From Rhodopirellula halodulae (GTDB lineage: Bacteria; Planctomycetota; Planctomycetia; Pirellulales; Pirellulaceae), in contig NZ_JAJKFV010000029.1 in NCBI RefSeq assembly GCF_020966775.1, forward strand, positions 55,001 through 119,000: a stretch of 64,000 bases of DNA, read 5' to 3'. Under the pieces are notes generated by a model. The model had not been told where the DNA came from and ran no database searches. It saw only the letters and a program-made list of their open reading frames with translations. A program made the translations under genes and the position numbers. This document shows positions 10,893 through 20,635 of the stretch, piece after piece; the stretch's first letter is position 1; every line of letters starts with the position of its first letter.

Positions 10893-12287
10893 CTACCTTT
10901 TGGATGACCCGGAACTGGACGGTGCGAGACTGGGGACTTCGACCGAGTAGGTTTGCTGACTTTGTACTGCATTCTGCAGCTGCCGCATGCTCTTTCGGGT
11001 CTCATTCCATTTGAAGCGATCGACGATTGCTTCCGCCTGCATTGCGTTGCTGTCCTCCGCCAGTTTCAGGCTCGGAAGAACGCTCTCGACACCATTTTCC
11101 GAACATTCAAAGTGAAGCTTTTTGAGCAGAGCCGTGTTTTGTTCGAGAAGCTGACGTGCCTCGTCGACTTGTCCTGCATCTCGCAATGCAGTGGCTTCGC
11201 GATTGCGTTCCGTCGTTAGCAGGAGGCTGCAGTAGGCAAAGACTTCCAAGTCCGTTGACTCCTCCACCACTTTCTCTTCGTTGTTGAACCGTACCTGAAT
11301 GCTGCTCGTCAGTTTTTCCTTGGTCTCGGTCTGCAAGTTTCGGTACTCAACGGACACTTCCGCCAAATCGCGAGTTGCACCGTCTTCGCCGGGCGATACT
11401 TCTGTTTCGACGATGAAGTAACGTTCTTGATTCGCGTACAGCTGAGCGAGCGGGATGCGAATGGTTTGGCCTTCGATGTCGCCCTCACTGCCGATCATAC
11501 GAACCGGGCGGACGGATTGATCGAGCTCGACGACGATGTCGAATTCGTTGGCGACAACGCTAAGCAAGCCATCGAATTCTTGGTTGAACACCGCAACCAA
11601 ACTGTCGGCGTCCTCGATGAACGCATGGTTCCCACCGCCAACGGAGGCGAGTGCCACCATCAAGTCTTCGTTGTATCCGGACCCGAGTCCAAGTGTGCTG
11701 ACACTGATCGATTCTTTCATCAGTGAACGACCGAGGCCTTCCAGCTCCTGAGGACTTTTGGGGCCCACGTTGGCCAAGCCGTCCGAGAGCAGAATGACAC
11801 GGTTGACCTGTTCTTCCGCGAGGAACTTGCGAACCTCCGCCGCGCCTTTGCTAACACCGGCAAACAACGCGGTGGAGCTGCCCGCTTGGATGCCACGGAT
11901 TTTTTGTTTGATGGAGGAGCGGTCGGTGGCTTTGGTGGCGGGAACCAAAACGGTGACGTTGCTGTCGTACAGCACGACCGAGACGATGTCGTTATCGCTC
12001 AAGCGGTCAATGGCGGCTTCGGCGGCTTCTTTGGCACGAGCCAGTTTTTGCCCGCTCATCGAACCGCTGTGATCCAGCACTAATGCGACGTTGACCGGCG
12101 GGCGTTCCTTGTCGGATTTCATTTCGAAACCAGTCAAGGCGATGCGGAGATGATTGTTTTGCTTTTCACCCGCTTTCATCACGGGATGCACCAATCGGAC
12201 ATCCAATTTGACTTGGTCTGCATGGGCTCGGTGCAGCGGTGCAACCGCCATGATGGCGGCCAGTGACATCAACAACGACATACGCAT
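10893..12287 (-). CDS. Secreted von Willebrand factor A domain protein
   Basis: The 464-residue product begins with a signal peptide (MRMSLLMSLAAIMAVAPLHRAHA). The VWA domain (about 62-235) carries an intact MIDAS: DHSGS, a Thr in GSSTAL and LLSDGLAN. A beta-rich region (about 240-350) resembles the middle of Ca-activated-chloride-channel-like or YfbK-type proteins, and the C-terminus is helical. A strong Shine-Dalgarno (GAGGAGAAT) precedes the ATG. It is the first gene of the four-gene minus-strand operon and might act as an extracytoplasmic ligand-binding partner of the histidine kinase; that link rests only on position. Confidence 0.88.
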   Translation of the reverse strand: MRMSLLMSLAAIMAVAPLHRAHADQVKLDVRLVHPVMKAGEKQNNHLRIALTGFEMKSDKERPPVNVALVLDHSGSMSGQKLARAKEAAEAAIDRLSDNDIVSVVLYDSNVTVLVPATKATDRSSIKQKIRGIQAGSSTALFAGVSKGAAEVRKFLAEEQVNRVILLSDGLANVGPKSPQELEGLGRSLMKESISVSTLGLGSGYNEDLMVALASVGGGNHAFIEDADSLVAVFNQEFDGLLSVVANEFDIVVELDQSVRPVRMIGSEGDIEGQTIRIPLAQLYANQERYFIVETEVSPGEDGATRDLAEVSVEYRNLQTETKEKLTSSIQVRFNNEEKVVEESTDLEVFAYCSLLLTTERNREATALRDAGQVDEARQLLEQNTALLKKLHFECSENGVESVLPSLKLAEDSNAMQAEAIVDRFKWNETRKSMRQLQNAVQSQQTYSVEVPSLAPSSSGSSKR

Positions 12288-12583
12288 CGGATTCTCCTCG
12301 ACAAGAGTGGACTAGCGATCGAGCCTGACATGGCTCGTTCGTCACTCATTGAACGAAAACCGATCGCTCAAAAGTTCGAATGGTTGTCAGTCAATTGTAA
12401 AAGAAATGTCAGGGCGAACGATTCCGGTAAGAACGCCACGAACGAAGGGGGCCAAGTCAGCATTCCGTTGGTTGAATACACCAGCCATTTGGATCGACAT
12501 TAGGAGATGACGACGGAGTTTTGCAGAGCCGCAACGTTTCTCGAGGCATGATTCTCCTGCGTGGGATCAGGTAAACTGTTGGG
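12288..12583. promoter_or_regulatory. Divergent intergenic region, promoters unresolved
   Basis: This 296-bp gap separates the minus-strand VWA operon from the plus-strand DUF58 operon and must contain both promoters. I see a strong ribosome-binding site for the VWA gene at its left edge but no convincing -35/-10 pair, operator repeat or small gene. Confidence 0.35.
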
Positions 12584-13534
12584 ATGAGCAACTCACCCGT
12601 TTCCGATGATGAATCCGCTGTCGCCAGCGAACCCAGGCCGCAGGCTCCCATTGATGAGTCGGGGCCGCTGCTTTCTCCTGCATTGTTGGGGCGACTGGAG
12701 CGGTTGGAGTTGGTTTCGCGAAAGATCTTTCGTGGGCGGATGAAAGGGGAACGCATCAGCCGTCGGAAAGGGCAAAGCGTCGAGTTCGCGGACTTTCGAA
12801 ACTATGTTCCGGGTGACGATCTACGTTTGATCGATTGGAATTTGTACGCCCGCTTGGACCAGCTATTTCTCAAGCTGTTTCAGGAAGAAGAGGACCTGCA
12901 CTTTCATGCGTTGATCGACACCAGTGCGTCGATGAACTTTGGGCAGCCCAACAAACTGCGAGTCGCCAAGCAACTCGCCGCGGCGCTGGGTTACGTCGGC
13001 TTGTGTCACGGCGACCGGGTGTGTGTGCGTGCGATGGGAAAACAAGGCCAGCATGCTCCGGTACTACGGTCGCGTGGAACCTACTGGAAAATGCTCGCTT
13101 ATCTGGATGGGCTGTCGCAGGGGGAAAATGTTTCCTTGCATGACGGTGTGAAAGACTTCGTGATGCGTGGTGGCGGCAGCGGAGTGGTCGTGTTGATCAC
13201 CGACATGATGGACAAGGATGGTTACGAATCTGCGCTGCGGATGCTGGTTGGGCGGCAAATGGATGTGTTTGTGTTGCAGGTGCTTTCGCAGGAAGAAATC
13301 GATCCACCGCTTCGGGGTGATCGACGGTTGATTGATGCGGAGGACGGTGACGCCGCGGAAATCACGATCAACCAATTTGTCTTGGACAAGTATCAATCAA
13401 ATCTCAAAGCGTTTTTGACACAGATCCGACAGTACTGTGCCAAGCGATCCATCGTGCATGTCATGGTGCCAACCGACACGCCGATTGAAACCGTCATCAC
13501 CAAGTACCTGCGAACCCGAGGAGTGGTGCGTTGA
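12584..13534 (+). CDS. DUF58 domain protein
   Basis: The 316-residue cytoplasmic protein has the DUF58 signature DFRNYVPGDDLRLIDWNLYARLDQLFLKLF shortly after RISRRKGQSVEF, followed by a VWA-like segment with DTSASM and a C-terminal Rossmann-like half. DUF58 proteins usually sit in MoxR/BatA operons that assist metal-dependent assembly or aerotolerance. Here the BatA-like gene follows directly, with overlapping or near-overlapping translation, but no MoxR ATPase lies next to it in the window. The ATG at 12584 fits the family's length. Confidence 0.9.
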   Translation: MSNSPVSDDESAVASEPRPQAPIDESGPLLSPALLGRLERLELVSRKIFRGRMKGERISRRKGQSVEFADFRNYVPGDDLRLIDWNLYARLDQLFLKLFQEEEDLHFHALIDTSASMNFGQPNKLRVAKQLAAALGYVGLCHGDRVCVRAMGKQGQHAPVLRSRGTYWKMLAYLDGLSQGENVSLHDGVKDFVMRGGGSGVVVLITDMMDKDGYESALRMLVGRQMDVFVLQVLSQEEIDPPLRGDRRLIDAEDGDAAEITINQFVLDKYQSNLKAFLTQIRQYCAKRSIVHVMVPTDTPIETVITKYLRTRGVVR

Positions 13535-13545
13535 ACGAGAGCGGG

Positions 13546-15558
13546 ATGAGTTGGATTCCGGCGCTCTCGGGCGGTTGGCCGTGGGCGGTACTGGCCGCGG
13601 TCCCGTTGGGGATCGTGCTGCTGTATTTCTTGAAACTTCGGCGTGAGCCAGTCGAGGTGCCCAGCACCTACTTGTGGTCGCGCACGATCGAAGACCTGCA
13701 CGTGAACAGCTTGCTGCAGCGGCTGCGCAACAGCGTTCTGTTGTTCTTGCAGCTGTTGGCGGTTTTGCTCGCAGCGGTGGCTTTGTTTCGACCGGGAATG
13801 CGTGGTGAAGCCAGTTCGCTCGGACGCATGGTGTTTCTGCTGGACACATCCGCCAGCATGCAAGCACCCGCTGGATCCACAAACGAAGCAGGGCAGGGCG
13901 GTCGAACAAGATTTGAAGAGGCGAGGCGGCAAATCGGCGAACGAATCGACACGATGACCGACAGCGAGAGTGCAATGTTGGTGACGTTCAGCGATCGCGC
14001 CGAGGTGATGCAGGCCTTCACGTCAGACCGTAATCGATTGCGGGATGCACTGGATCGATGTGATGTGAGCAACCGTCCCACGGATATTCTCGGTGCACTC
14101 AAAGCAGCCGATGGGTTGGCCAACCCAAGACGGACATCAGAGATTGGAGACGTGAACGATGTTCAAGTCGCCGACGCGATGCCGGCGGAGTTATTGCTCT
14201 ACAGCGATGGCAACTTTGCCGACGTCACTCAGTTCAGCCTGGGTAATCTGCAGCCAACCTATGTTGCGGTGGGCGAATCCGATGTCAGTAACCTGGCCAT
14301 TGTGTCGTTTTCAGCTCAACGGGATCTGCAAAACCCAAATCAGATTCAAGTTTTTGCAACGATTTTGAACACAGGCAATGCCGCGCGATCGACAGAGGCA
14401 TCGTTGTATCTGGATCAGAGCCTCGTGGACGCAGCATCGGTTGAGTTGGAACCGGAAGAACAAACCGGATTGTCGTTCACGATTGAATCCCCTGATGCCG
14501 TGGCGCTGCGATTGAAGCTGGATCGGAAAGATGACCTGGGGATCGACAACGAGGCGTTCGCGGCTCTGACGCCGGCCGGATTGGTGTCGGTCTTGGTCGT
14601 CACGCCGGGCAATCGTGCCTTGGAATTGGGACTGACCACACCGAAGTCACAGCAAATTGCGTCCTGCGAATTCGTCTCGCCAGGTTACTTGGATTCGGAT
14701 GCGTATTCCAAACGAGCCAATGCTGGCAAAGACGACCTGATCATCTTCGATCGCTGTCGCCCGAAGTCAATGCCCATGACCAATACCTTCACGATGGGCG
14801 AGGTTCCCAGCGATGATTGGAAATGGACCAGCGATCCGGCTTCGCTGACACTGATCGACATCGACCGCACCCACCCGGTGCTGCGCTACTTGGAGTTGTA
14901 TTCGTTGCTGGTGTTTTCGGGCCGCTCGGTCGAAGGGCCGCCTGGAGCATTGACGCTGATTGAATCGGACATTGGTCCAACAATGTCGATTGCTTCGCGT
15001 GATGGGTATCAAGACTTGGTGCTGGGGTTCCCGCTCGTTAGTGAAGATGACTCGGGCGAAACGCAGGCCAATACGAACTGGTATGCCGAGAGGTCATGGC
15101 CGGTGTTCCTTTTCAACGTGCTGCGACATATGGCTGGCGCGGCCCAGTCATCCGCGGCACCCAGTTACCAACCGGGACAAACTGTGATGACGCGGTTGGA
15201 AAACGTCCTGGAAAAGGTGGAGGTCAAACGCGAGGTTCGTGGCGGGCAATCAGAATCTCTCGGCGAGCAACCCGTTGGCGCGGGCGGGTTGGTCGAAGTT
15301 GTCGAAACTTCGGAGCCAGGCAACTATCAATTGGTGGCAGCGGACACGGATCAAGTGGTGGACCGGTTTGCTGTGAATCTGTTTGATGCTCGCGAGAGCC
15401 GACTGGCGGTGCAGCCGAAAGTCGAATTGGGCTATGAGTCGGTCGCTGCGGCCGACGCTGGTATCGAGGTGCGACGCGAATTTTGGCGTTGGTTGTTGTT
15501 GGCGGTACTGGCGTTGCTCGTGGTGGAGTGGTGGTTCTACACGCGGCGGTTGGCGTAG
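13546..15558 (+). CDS. BatA-like VWA membrane protein
   Basis: The product is 670 residues from ATG 13546, where GAGAG provides an RBS; the alternative TTG at 13531 overlaps the DUF58 stop and adds five residues. Two N-terminal membrane helices flank KLRREPVEVPSTYLW, the BatA N-terminal pattern. The VWA domain holds the MIDAS motif DTSAS. A long extracytoplasmic beta-rich part is followed by a last helix (WLLLAVLALLVVEWWFY) and a short RR tail. In other bacteria BatA-type proteins work with DUF58 and MoxR proteins at the membrane. The function here is unproven. Confidence 0.85.
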   Translation: MSWIPALSGGWPWAVLAAVPLGIVLLYFLKLRREPVEVPSTYLWSRTIEDLHVNSLLQRLRNSVLLFLQLLAVLLAAVALFRPGMRGEASSLGRMVFLLDTSASMQAPAGSTNEAGQGGRTRFEEARRQIGERIDTMTDSESAMLVTFSDRAEVMQAFTSDRNRLRDALDRCDVSNRPTDILGALKAADGLANPRRTSEIGDVNDVQVADAMPAELLLYSDGNFADVTQFSLGNLQPTYVAVGESDVSNLAIVSFSAQRDLQNPNQIQVFATILNTGNAARSTEASLYLDQSLVDAASVELEPEEQTGLSFTIESPDAVALRLKLDRKDDLGIDNEAFAALTPAGLVSVLVVTPGNRALELGLTTPKSQQIASCEFVSPGYLDSDAYSKRANAGKDDLIIFDRCRPKSMPMTNTFTMGEVPSDDWKWTSDPASLTLIDIDRTHPVLRYLELYSLLVFSGRSVEGPPGALTLIESDIGPTMSIASRDGYQDLVLGFPLVSEDDSGETQANTNWYAERSWPVFLFNVLRHMAGAAQSSAAPSYQPGQTVMTRLENVLEKVEVKREVRGGQSESLGEQPVGAGGLVEVVETSEPGNYQLVAADTDQVVDRFAVNLFDARESRLAVQPKVELGYESVAAADAGIEVRREFWRWLLLAVLALLVVEWWFYTRRLA

Positions 15559-15672
15559 GATTGACGGGTCTCAACGATGAACTATGGCAAGCCTCGGTCT
15601 GCGGTTTGCAAAGCCTGGCAATTGCTGTCCGTCATTACGATCCACTGAACCTTCACTTCCCACCGGTTTTTC

Positions 15673-17676
15673 ATGCCGAGTTTGCCGAGTCGCCGTCGTT
15701 TCGAAGCCTACCGCCAAGCCGTTCGAGACCGGAACCGCCGCGACAATGCGGACACGCAAAACGACCTGGCCAGCGGGCGAGGCGGGCATGCTCACGGCGG
15801 TTTTCACGGATCGTCCGGAGGAGGTAAGAAGCTCGGCGAACACGAGAGATCTTTTCGCGAATTGTTCGTGGCCTTTTGGCGTTTGATCGCATCTCAGCGT
15901 GCTGCTGTGTTGAGTGCGTTGGCTTTGCTCACGGTCAGTATCGGTCTGCGGTTGATCCCGCCACTGGGGACGAAACTGGCGATCGATTCCGTGCTGACCC
16001 GCCCACCGAAACCTTTGCCCGAATGGTTGGTGGCCATTCCGAATTTGAGCGAGATATTGGGCGACCCGATGCAGTCGCCCATGCGAGTGCTGCTGGCGAT
16101 TGGATTGCTGGTCACTGTCCTGACAGCGATCGGTACCGGGGTGAATTTGGTTGGAAGATGGATTGCGACCAAGGCTGTGAACAAGTCGCAAGTGTCGATT
16201 CGAGCGACGGTTTTTGACCATGCCATTCGGCTGCCTCTGAACAAGGTGCATTCGATGAAGAGCGGTGGCGTTGCCAGCTTGATTCGGGAAGACGCGGGCG
16301 GTGTGGCGGACTTGATCTTCAGCATGCTCTACAACCCATGGCGAGCGATCGTTCAGTTCATCGGTAGTTTGATCATTCTGATGTTGGTGGATTGGAAGCT
16401 GATGCTGGGTGGTTTGTTGCTCTTGCCCACGGTGTGGTTGACGCATCGCACCTACATCAACCGCATTCGTCCGTTGTTTCGCGACGTTCGAAAGCAGCGT
16501 CAAAAGATCGACAGCGGGGCGACGGAAACGTTTGGTGGCATCCGTGTTGTGCGAACATTCTCGCGTTCTCGTAGTGAGTCGACTCGGTATGTGAGGGAAG
16601 GCGACTTTTTGGTTCGCCAACAACTGTTCACTTGGTGGTGGATGCGGATCATCGAAACGATTTGGGAAGTGCTCATTCCGTTAGCATCGACAGGATTGCT
16701 GCTCTACGGCGGGTACCAAATCATCGAGGGCAATCTGACATTGGGCGATTTGATGATGTTCTTGGTCTACCTGACGATGTTGCTAGATCCCTTGGCCACC
16801 ATCGCGGGAAGTGCTGTTGCTTTTCAAAACAACTTGGCTGGATTGGACCGCGTGCTGGATGTGCTGGAGGTCAACGAAGAGCTCCCCAGCCGTGACGGGG
16901 CGATCACATTGCCGACGAATCAGCGAGTGGGCGACCTATCGCTGAACAATGTTTCTTTCTGCTATCCGGGCACTGAGACGTCTGTCTTGAAAGATGTCAG
17001 TTTTGACGTGGAAGCCGGACAAACGGTGGCTCTGGTCGGGCGCAGCGGTGCGGGCAAGACGACGCTGACAAATTTGATTGCAAGATTCTACGATCCGAAC
17101 GAAGGTGCCATTCTTTTCAACGGACGCGATCTGCGTGACATACAGTTGTCGAGCTATCGATCTTTGTTGGGAATTGTTGAACAGGACGTGTTTTTGTTTG
17201 ATGGCTCGATCCATGAAAACATTGCCTATGCACGTCGTCGTGCCTCGCGGGAAGACGTGGTTGATGCGGCCAGGGCGGCAGCCGCGGACGAGTTCATCCG
17301 AAAGTTTCCCGAGGGATATGACACCGTGATCGGTGAGCGGGGCGTGAAGTTGTCAGGAGGCCAGCGACAACGATTGGCAATTGCCAGAGCCATCCTGGCT
17401 GACCCGCAGATCCTGATTTTGGACGAAGCGACCAGCAATCTTGACAGCGAGAGTGAGCGGTTGATCCAGGACAGTTTGACGGACTTGTTGGAAGACCGGA
17501 CGGCGTTTGTGATCGCTCACCGCCTGAGCACGATCATGAATGCGGACAAAATTGTTGTCTTGGAAGATGGAGAAGTGATTGAAATTGGAACGCACGAGCA
17601 GCTTGTAACCAACGGCGGTCGATATCGAGACATGGTGATGCTGCAAATGGACCAGGGCATGCAGCGAAGCGGATGA
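15673..17676 (+). CDS. MsbA-like ABC exporter (fused permease-ATPase)
   Basis: The 667-residue half-transporter has a His/Gly-rich N-terminal extension (about 35-55, GRGGHAHGGFHGSSGGG), six predicted membrane helices (about 70-370) and an ATPase domain with Walker A GRSGAGKTT, the signature LSGGQRQRLAIARA, Walker B ILILDEATS and the H-loop IAHRLSTI. This is the arrangement of lipid A/lipid or multidrug exporters that act as homodimers. It follows the BatA-like gene after 114 bp. Substrate cannot be told from sequence. The His-rich leader is unusual and might bind metal, or may be partly untranslated if a later start is used. Confidence 0.93.
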   Translation: MPSLPSRRRFEAYRQAVRDRNRRDNADTQNDLASGRGGHAHGGFHGSSGGGKKLGEHERSFRELFVAFWRLIASQRAAVLSALALLTVSIGLRLIPPLGTKLAIDSVLTRPPKPLPEWLVAIPNLSEILGDPMQSPMRVLLAIGLLVTVLTAIGTGVNLVGRWIATKAVNKSQVSIRATVFDHAIRLPLNKVHSMKSGGVASLIREDAGGVADLIFSMLYNPWRAIVQFIGSLIILMLVDWKLMLGGLLLLPTVWLTHRTYINRIRPLFRDVRKQRQKIDSGATETFGGIRVVRTFSRSRSESTRYVREGDFLVRQQLFTWWWMRIIETIWEVLIPLASTGLLLYGGYQIIEGNLTLGDLMMFLVYLTMLLDPLATIAGSAVAFQNNLAGLDRVLDVLEVNEELPSRDGAITLPTNQRVGDLSLNNVSFCYPGTETSVLKDVSFDVEAGQTVALVGRSGAGKTTLTNLIARFYDPNEGAILFNGRDLRDIQLSSYRSLLGIVEQDVFLFDGSIHENIAYARRRASREDVVDAARAAAADEFIRKFPEGYDTVIGERGVKLSGGQRQRLAIARAILADPQILILDEATSNLDSESERLIQDSLTDLLEDRTAFVIAHRLSTIMNADKIVVLEDGEVIEIGTHEQLVTNGGRYRDMVMLQMDQGMQRSG

Positions 17677-17769
17677 GACACGGGACTCAGAATCTTCTAT
17701 GATCGAAAGATTCGAGTCCGGTTGGCTGTCGGCGATGCAATCCGTCCGTCGTACGCTCTTTGATCGCTG

Positions 17770-19956
17770 ATGAATACAAACAAGACACTGCCGATTTCCA
17801 ACCGAAGGATTCGTCATGCAAAGGATTTTGCTGCGTTTCACAGTCCGACGCTGGCGTGGGTGATCCTGGCGATCTCGTTGGCCGTGACCGCAATCGCTTG
17901 GTACCTGTCGAGCCAATACATTCGCGAACGCGCGACGGATCGATTTCAGTTTCGAGTCAATGAAATGGTGATCTCGATTGAGCAACGGATGCTCGAGTAT
18001 GAACAGGTGCTGCGTGGTGGGGTCGGGTTGATGGAGGCATCCGACGATGTTTCGCGAGATGAATGGCGGACTTACTTTGAGAATGCCCGGTTCCAGGAGT
18101 ACTACCCTGGCATTCAAGGGGTGGGATTTAGCCGGGTGGTCGATCAAGACGAGAAAGAGTCGTTTGTGGAATCGATCCGAGCCGAAGGGTTCCCGAATTT
18201 CAATCTCTACCCCGAGGGTGAACGTGATTTCTACACGTCGATCGTCTACCTCGAACCGTTCGATTGGCGGAATCAACGAGCATTCGGTTTCGACATGTAT
18301 TCCGAAGCCACTCGGCGAGCGGCGATGGATACCGCGATCAACACGGGCCAGCCCACGATCTCAGGCGTGGTGAGATTGGTGCAAGAAACCGACGACGACG
18401 TGCAACGCGGTTTCTTGTTGTATTTGCCTGTTTTCGAAAACGATCAGCCCCGTCAGACGAGCGAACAACGCAACGAAGCTGTGATTGGCTTTGTCTACGC
18501 TCCATTCCGGACTCGAGATTTGATGATGGGGATTCGGAAATCGAATCTGCCGGACATCGACTTCACGGTTTATGACGGAACCGACAAAGACGAAGCGGAT
18601 TTGCTTTTTGACAGCCGGCAAGCGTCTGCGGCCGAGGCGACGAGCACGCCCGATTTTGTGATGACCAAGACGCTGCCACTTCGCGGGCGCGACTGGACGA
18701 TTCACTTCGCATCTCAGCCAAACTTTATCAGTGGTGGCGAGTCTGCGATTAGTCTTGCCGTGGCGTTCGTGGGGCTTCTCGTCGATGTGTTGTTGTTCTT
18801 GGTCATCGGATCGATTGGTCGGCAACAACGTCAGGCCGAGAAGATTGCGGTGCGAATGACGAACGAGTTTGAAAAAGCTCAAAAGCAGTTTCAGGCCGTT
18901 TGTGATACCGCGAATGATCCAATCGTGTTACTGGATCAGTCAAAGCATGTTGTTTATGGAAATCCGGCCGCCATGGAGGCTTTCCGTATGTCCGAAGAGC
19001 AATTGCTGGGGACATCGATCGATCGTTTGTTTGGCAATTCAACATCGGCGATCGATCCGGACTCCCCGACATCCGGGCAGGACGAAAAACAATGTGTGAG
19101 AGAAGATGGCTCGTCCTTTCCGGCGAAGATCTCAAATTCATATTGGCATGATGGCGATCAGCAAATCACCGCGATTGTCATTCGAGACGTGACTGAGCAA
19201 AAACGGGCGGATGCGCTGATTCAGCAACACATCACGGAACTGAGACGAAGCAATCGAGACTTGGACGCATTCGCTTACATCGCATCGCACGACCTTCGGT
19301 CTCCACTACGCAATATCAAGCATTTGGCCGATTGGGTGGTCGAGGACACCGGAGACAATTTGCCAGCGGAGAGTGCGGATCATTTGCAAACACTGAGACA
19401 ATGCGTGGGACGAATGGAGCAATTGTTGGATGACTTGTTGCAATATTCCCGTGCGGGACGTGTGCATGATCGGTTGACGATGGTCGACACGAACGAATTG
19501 GTTACCAAGATATCTGGCATGATGTCGAAACCTGCTTCCATGCAAATTCGGATTGAGGGTGACCTGCCGACGTTTCGGACGCTGAAAACACCGCTTGAAA
19601 CATGCCTTCGCAATTTGATTGGCAATGCGATCAAGCATCACGATCGGGAAGATGGGAAGGTGAGCGTGTCCGCACTTGAAAAAGAGGATGAAATTGAATT
19701 TGTGGTGGCCGACGATGGGCCTGGGATCGACACGCGGTTTCAGGACAAGGTGTTCGAGATCTTTCGCACATTAGCACCATCGGATTGGAAGAATTCGAGC
19801 GGGATGGGGCTTTCGATCATCAAAAAAACGGTCGAGACCTATGGCGGACGAATCGAGTTGCAGTCCGAGTTAGGGCAGGGAACTCGTTTCATCCTTCATT
19901 GGCCCCGAGAGATGGTCATGCCGCTTGAGAGTCTCGCGGAAGCCGTTGAGGCTTAG
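17770..19956 (+). CDS. CHASE-PAS sensor histidine kinase
   Basis: The 728-residue kinase has a first membrane helix (about 28-48), a CHASE domain (about 75-270) recognisable by GVGFSRVV, FGFDMYSEATRRAAMDTA and TGQPTISG, a second helix near 320-340, a PAS domain (about 365-480), a HisKA H-box IASHDLRSPLRN with H507, and HATPase_c boxes NLIGNAIKHH, DDGPGI and GMGLSII. CHASE domains bind small extracellular molecules such as cytokinin-like adenine derivatives in plants; the bacterial ligands are mostly unknown. No receiver or partner regulator is adjacent. It starts 93 bp after the ABC exporter. Confidence 0.92.
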   Translation: MNTNKTLPISNRRIRHAKDFAAFHSPTLAWVILAISLAVTAIAWYLSSQYIRERATDRFQFRVNEMVISIEQRMLEYEQVLRGGVGLMEASDDVSRDEWRTYFENARFQEYYPGIQGVGFSRVVDQDEKESFVESIRAEGFPNFNLYPEGERDFYTSIVYLEPFDWRNQRAFGFDMYSEATRRAAMDTAINTGQPTISGVVRLVQETDDDVQRGFLLYLPVFENDQPRQTSEQRNEAVIGFVYAPFRTRDLMMGIRKSNLPDIDFTVYDGTDKDEADLLFDSRQASAAEATSTPDFVMTKTLPLRGRDWTIHFASQPNFISGGESAISLAVAFVGLLVDVLLFLVIGSIGRQQRQAEKIAVRMTNEFEKAQKQFQAVCDTANDPIVLLDQSKHVVYGNPAAMEAFRMSEEQLLGTSIDRLFGNSTSAIDPDSPTSGQDEKQCVREDGSSFPAKISNSYWHDGDQQITAIVIRDVTEQKRADALIQQHITELRRSNRDLDAFAYIASHDLRSPLRNIKHLADWVVEDTGDNLPAESADHLQTLRQCVGRMEQLLDDLLQYSRAGRVHDRLTMVDTNELVTKISGMMSKPASMQIRIEGDLPTFRTLKTPLETCLRNLIGNAIKHHDREDGKVSVSALEKEDEIEFVVADDGPGIDTRFQDKVFEIFRTLAPSDWKNSSGMGLSIIKKTVETYGGRIELQSELGQGTRFILHWPREMVMPLESLAEAVEA

Positions 19957-20061
19957 CAATCATCGGGCTGTCGCAGATCCAGATTCTCGGTGCCGCGAAA
20001 TTTTCTTTGTTTTTCACGGTACGGATGAGAATGCGATTGGATGATCCAATTTGAGATCGGT

Positions 20062-20337
20062 AAAAGGGGACGGGGGTCAATTAGGTGGGGTTGGTCGACT
20101 TGGGCCTTCCTCGTGATCGGAGTGTTGACCACAGGTCGTGTTTGTCAGCGAGTTCTTCGACCCAGTCGATGTCGCCGAAGGGGCGGCCTCGCTGGACGCT
20201 TGTTCGAATCATCTCGATCTCCTTTTTGCTGAGTGCTTGATTGACCCGCTTGCTCCAGTTTGCCGTGCGACGGATTGGCCAGGCCGACAAGAGTTTTGGA
20301 TCTCGGTCTGTTCACGAAAAGACCCCCGTCCCCTTTT
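20062..20337. mobile_element. Internally deleted RAYT element (MITE-like)
   Basis: The 276-bp element is bounded by perfect 17-bp inverted repeats, AAAAGGGGACGGGGGTC at 20062-20078 and its complement at 20321-20337. Its interior is nearly identical to the C-terminal coding end of the complete RAYT at 23066-23746 and encodes, on the minus strand, about the last 69 residues of that transposase. The section corresponding to the catalytic N-terminus is missing, with the junction after TCTCGGTC near 20309. It is therefore a non-autonomous derivative that could be mobilised in trans. Confidence 0.85.
20081..20290 (-). pseudogene. RAYT transposase C-terminal remnant
   Basis: This frame matches the last about 70 residues of the complete RAYT in this window (SAWPIRRTANWSKRVNQAL, then RTSVQRGRPFGDIDWVE), with few substitutions. 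The HUH and tyrosine catalytic segments are absent, so it cannot be an active transposase. Confidence 0.85.
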
Positions 20338-20397
20338 GGGCTTTCGCAGCTTCTTGTTGATCTGCTCGGGTGAATTTCGTCGTCGTTTCTCGCCCAT
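20338..20397 (-). pseudogene. IS3-family orfA N-terminal fragment
   Basis: The minus strand from the ATG at 20397 reads MGEKRRRNSPEQINKKLRKPK before running into the RAYT-derived element at 20337. KRRRxSPEQIxxKLR is the characteristic beginning of IS3-family OrfA helix-turn-helix proteins. Only about 20 codons remain and no other IS3 part was found on the far side of the element, so it is a decayed insertion-sequence remnant interrupted or abutted by the RAYT derivative. Confidence 0.6.
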
Positions 20398-20635
20398 CGA
20401 AAATTCTCGGCCCGAATTGGCTCTAGACTTTCATGACCCCTGGATCAGGTATGGGGGGCATTCCAGGGCTGCATTGGTAGTTCTGTAGAATTTCCTGAAT
20501 CAGTGTTGGTGTTAACCGAGAAGTGTCTGGAATTCTTCGGGGAAATGCCGAATGATTTTGCTGCAAAGTGCAAATGGTCTAGTGTAAGCACAATGTAGAC
20601 GTGACGAACGATTTGTACTTTTGGAACCGAACGGA
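20398..20635. other. Intergenic region before the ECF sigma gene
   Basis: It holds no gene I can support. It must contain the promoter of the sigma factor operon and perhaps the end of the decayed IS3 element, but no terminal repeat or clear promoter could be assigned. Confidence 0.3.
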
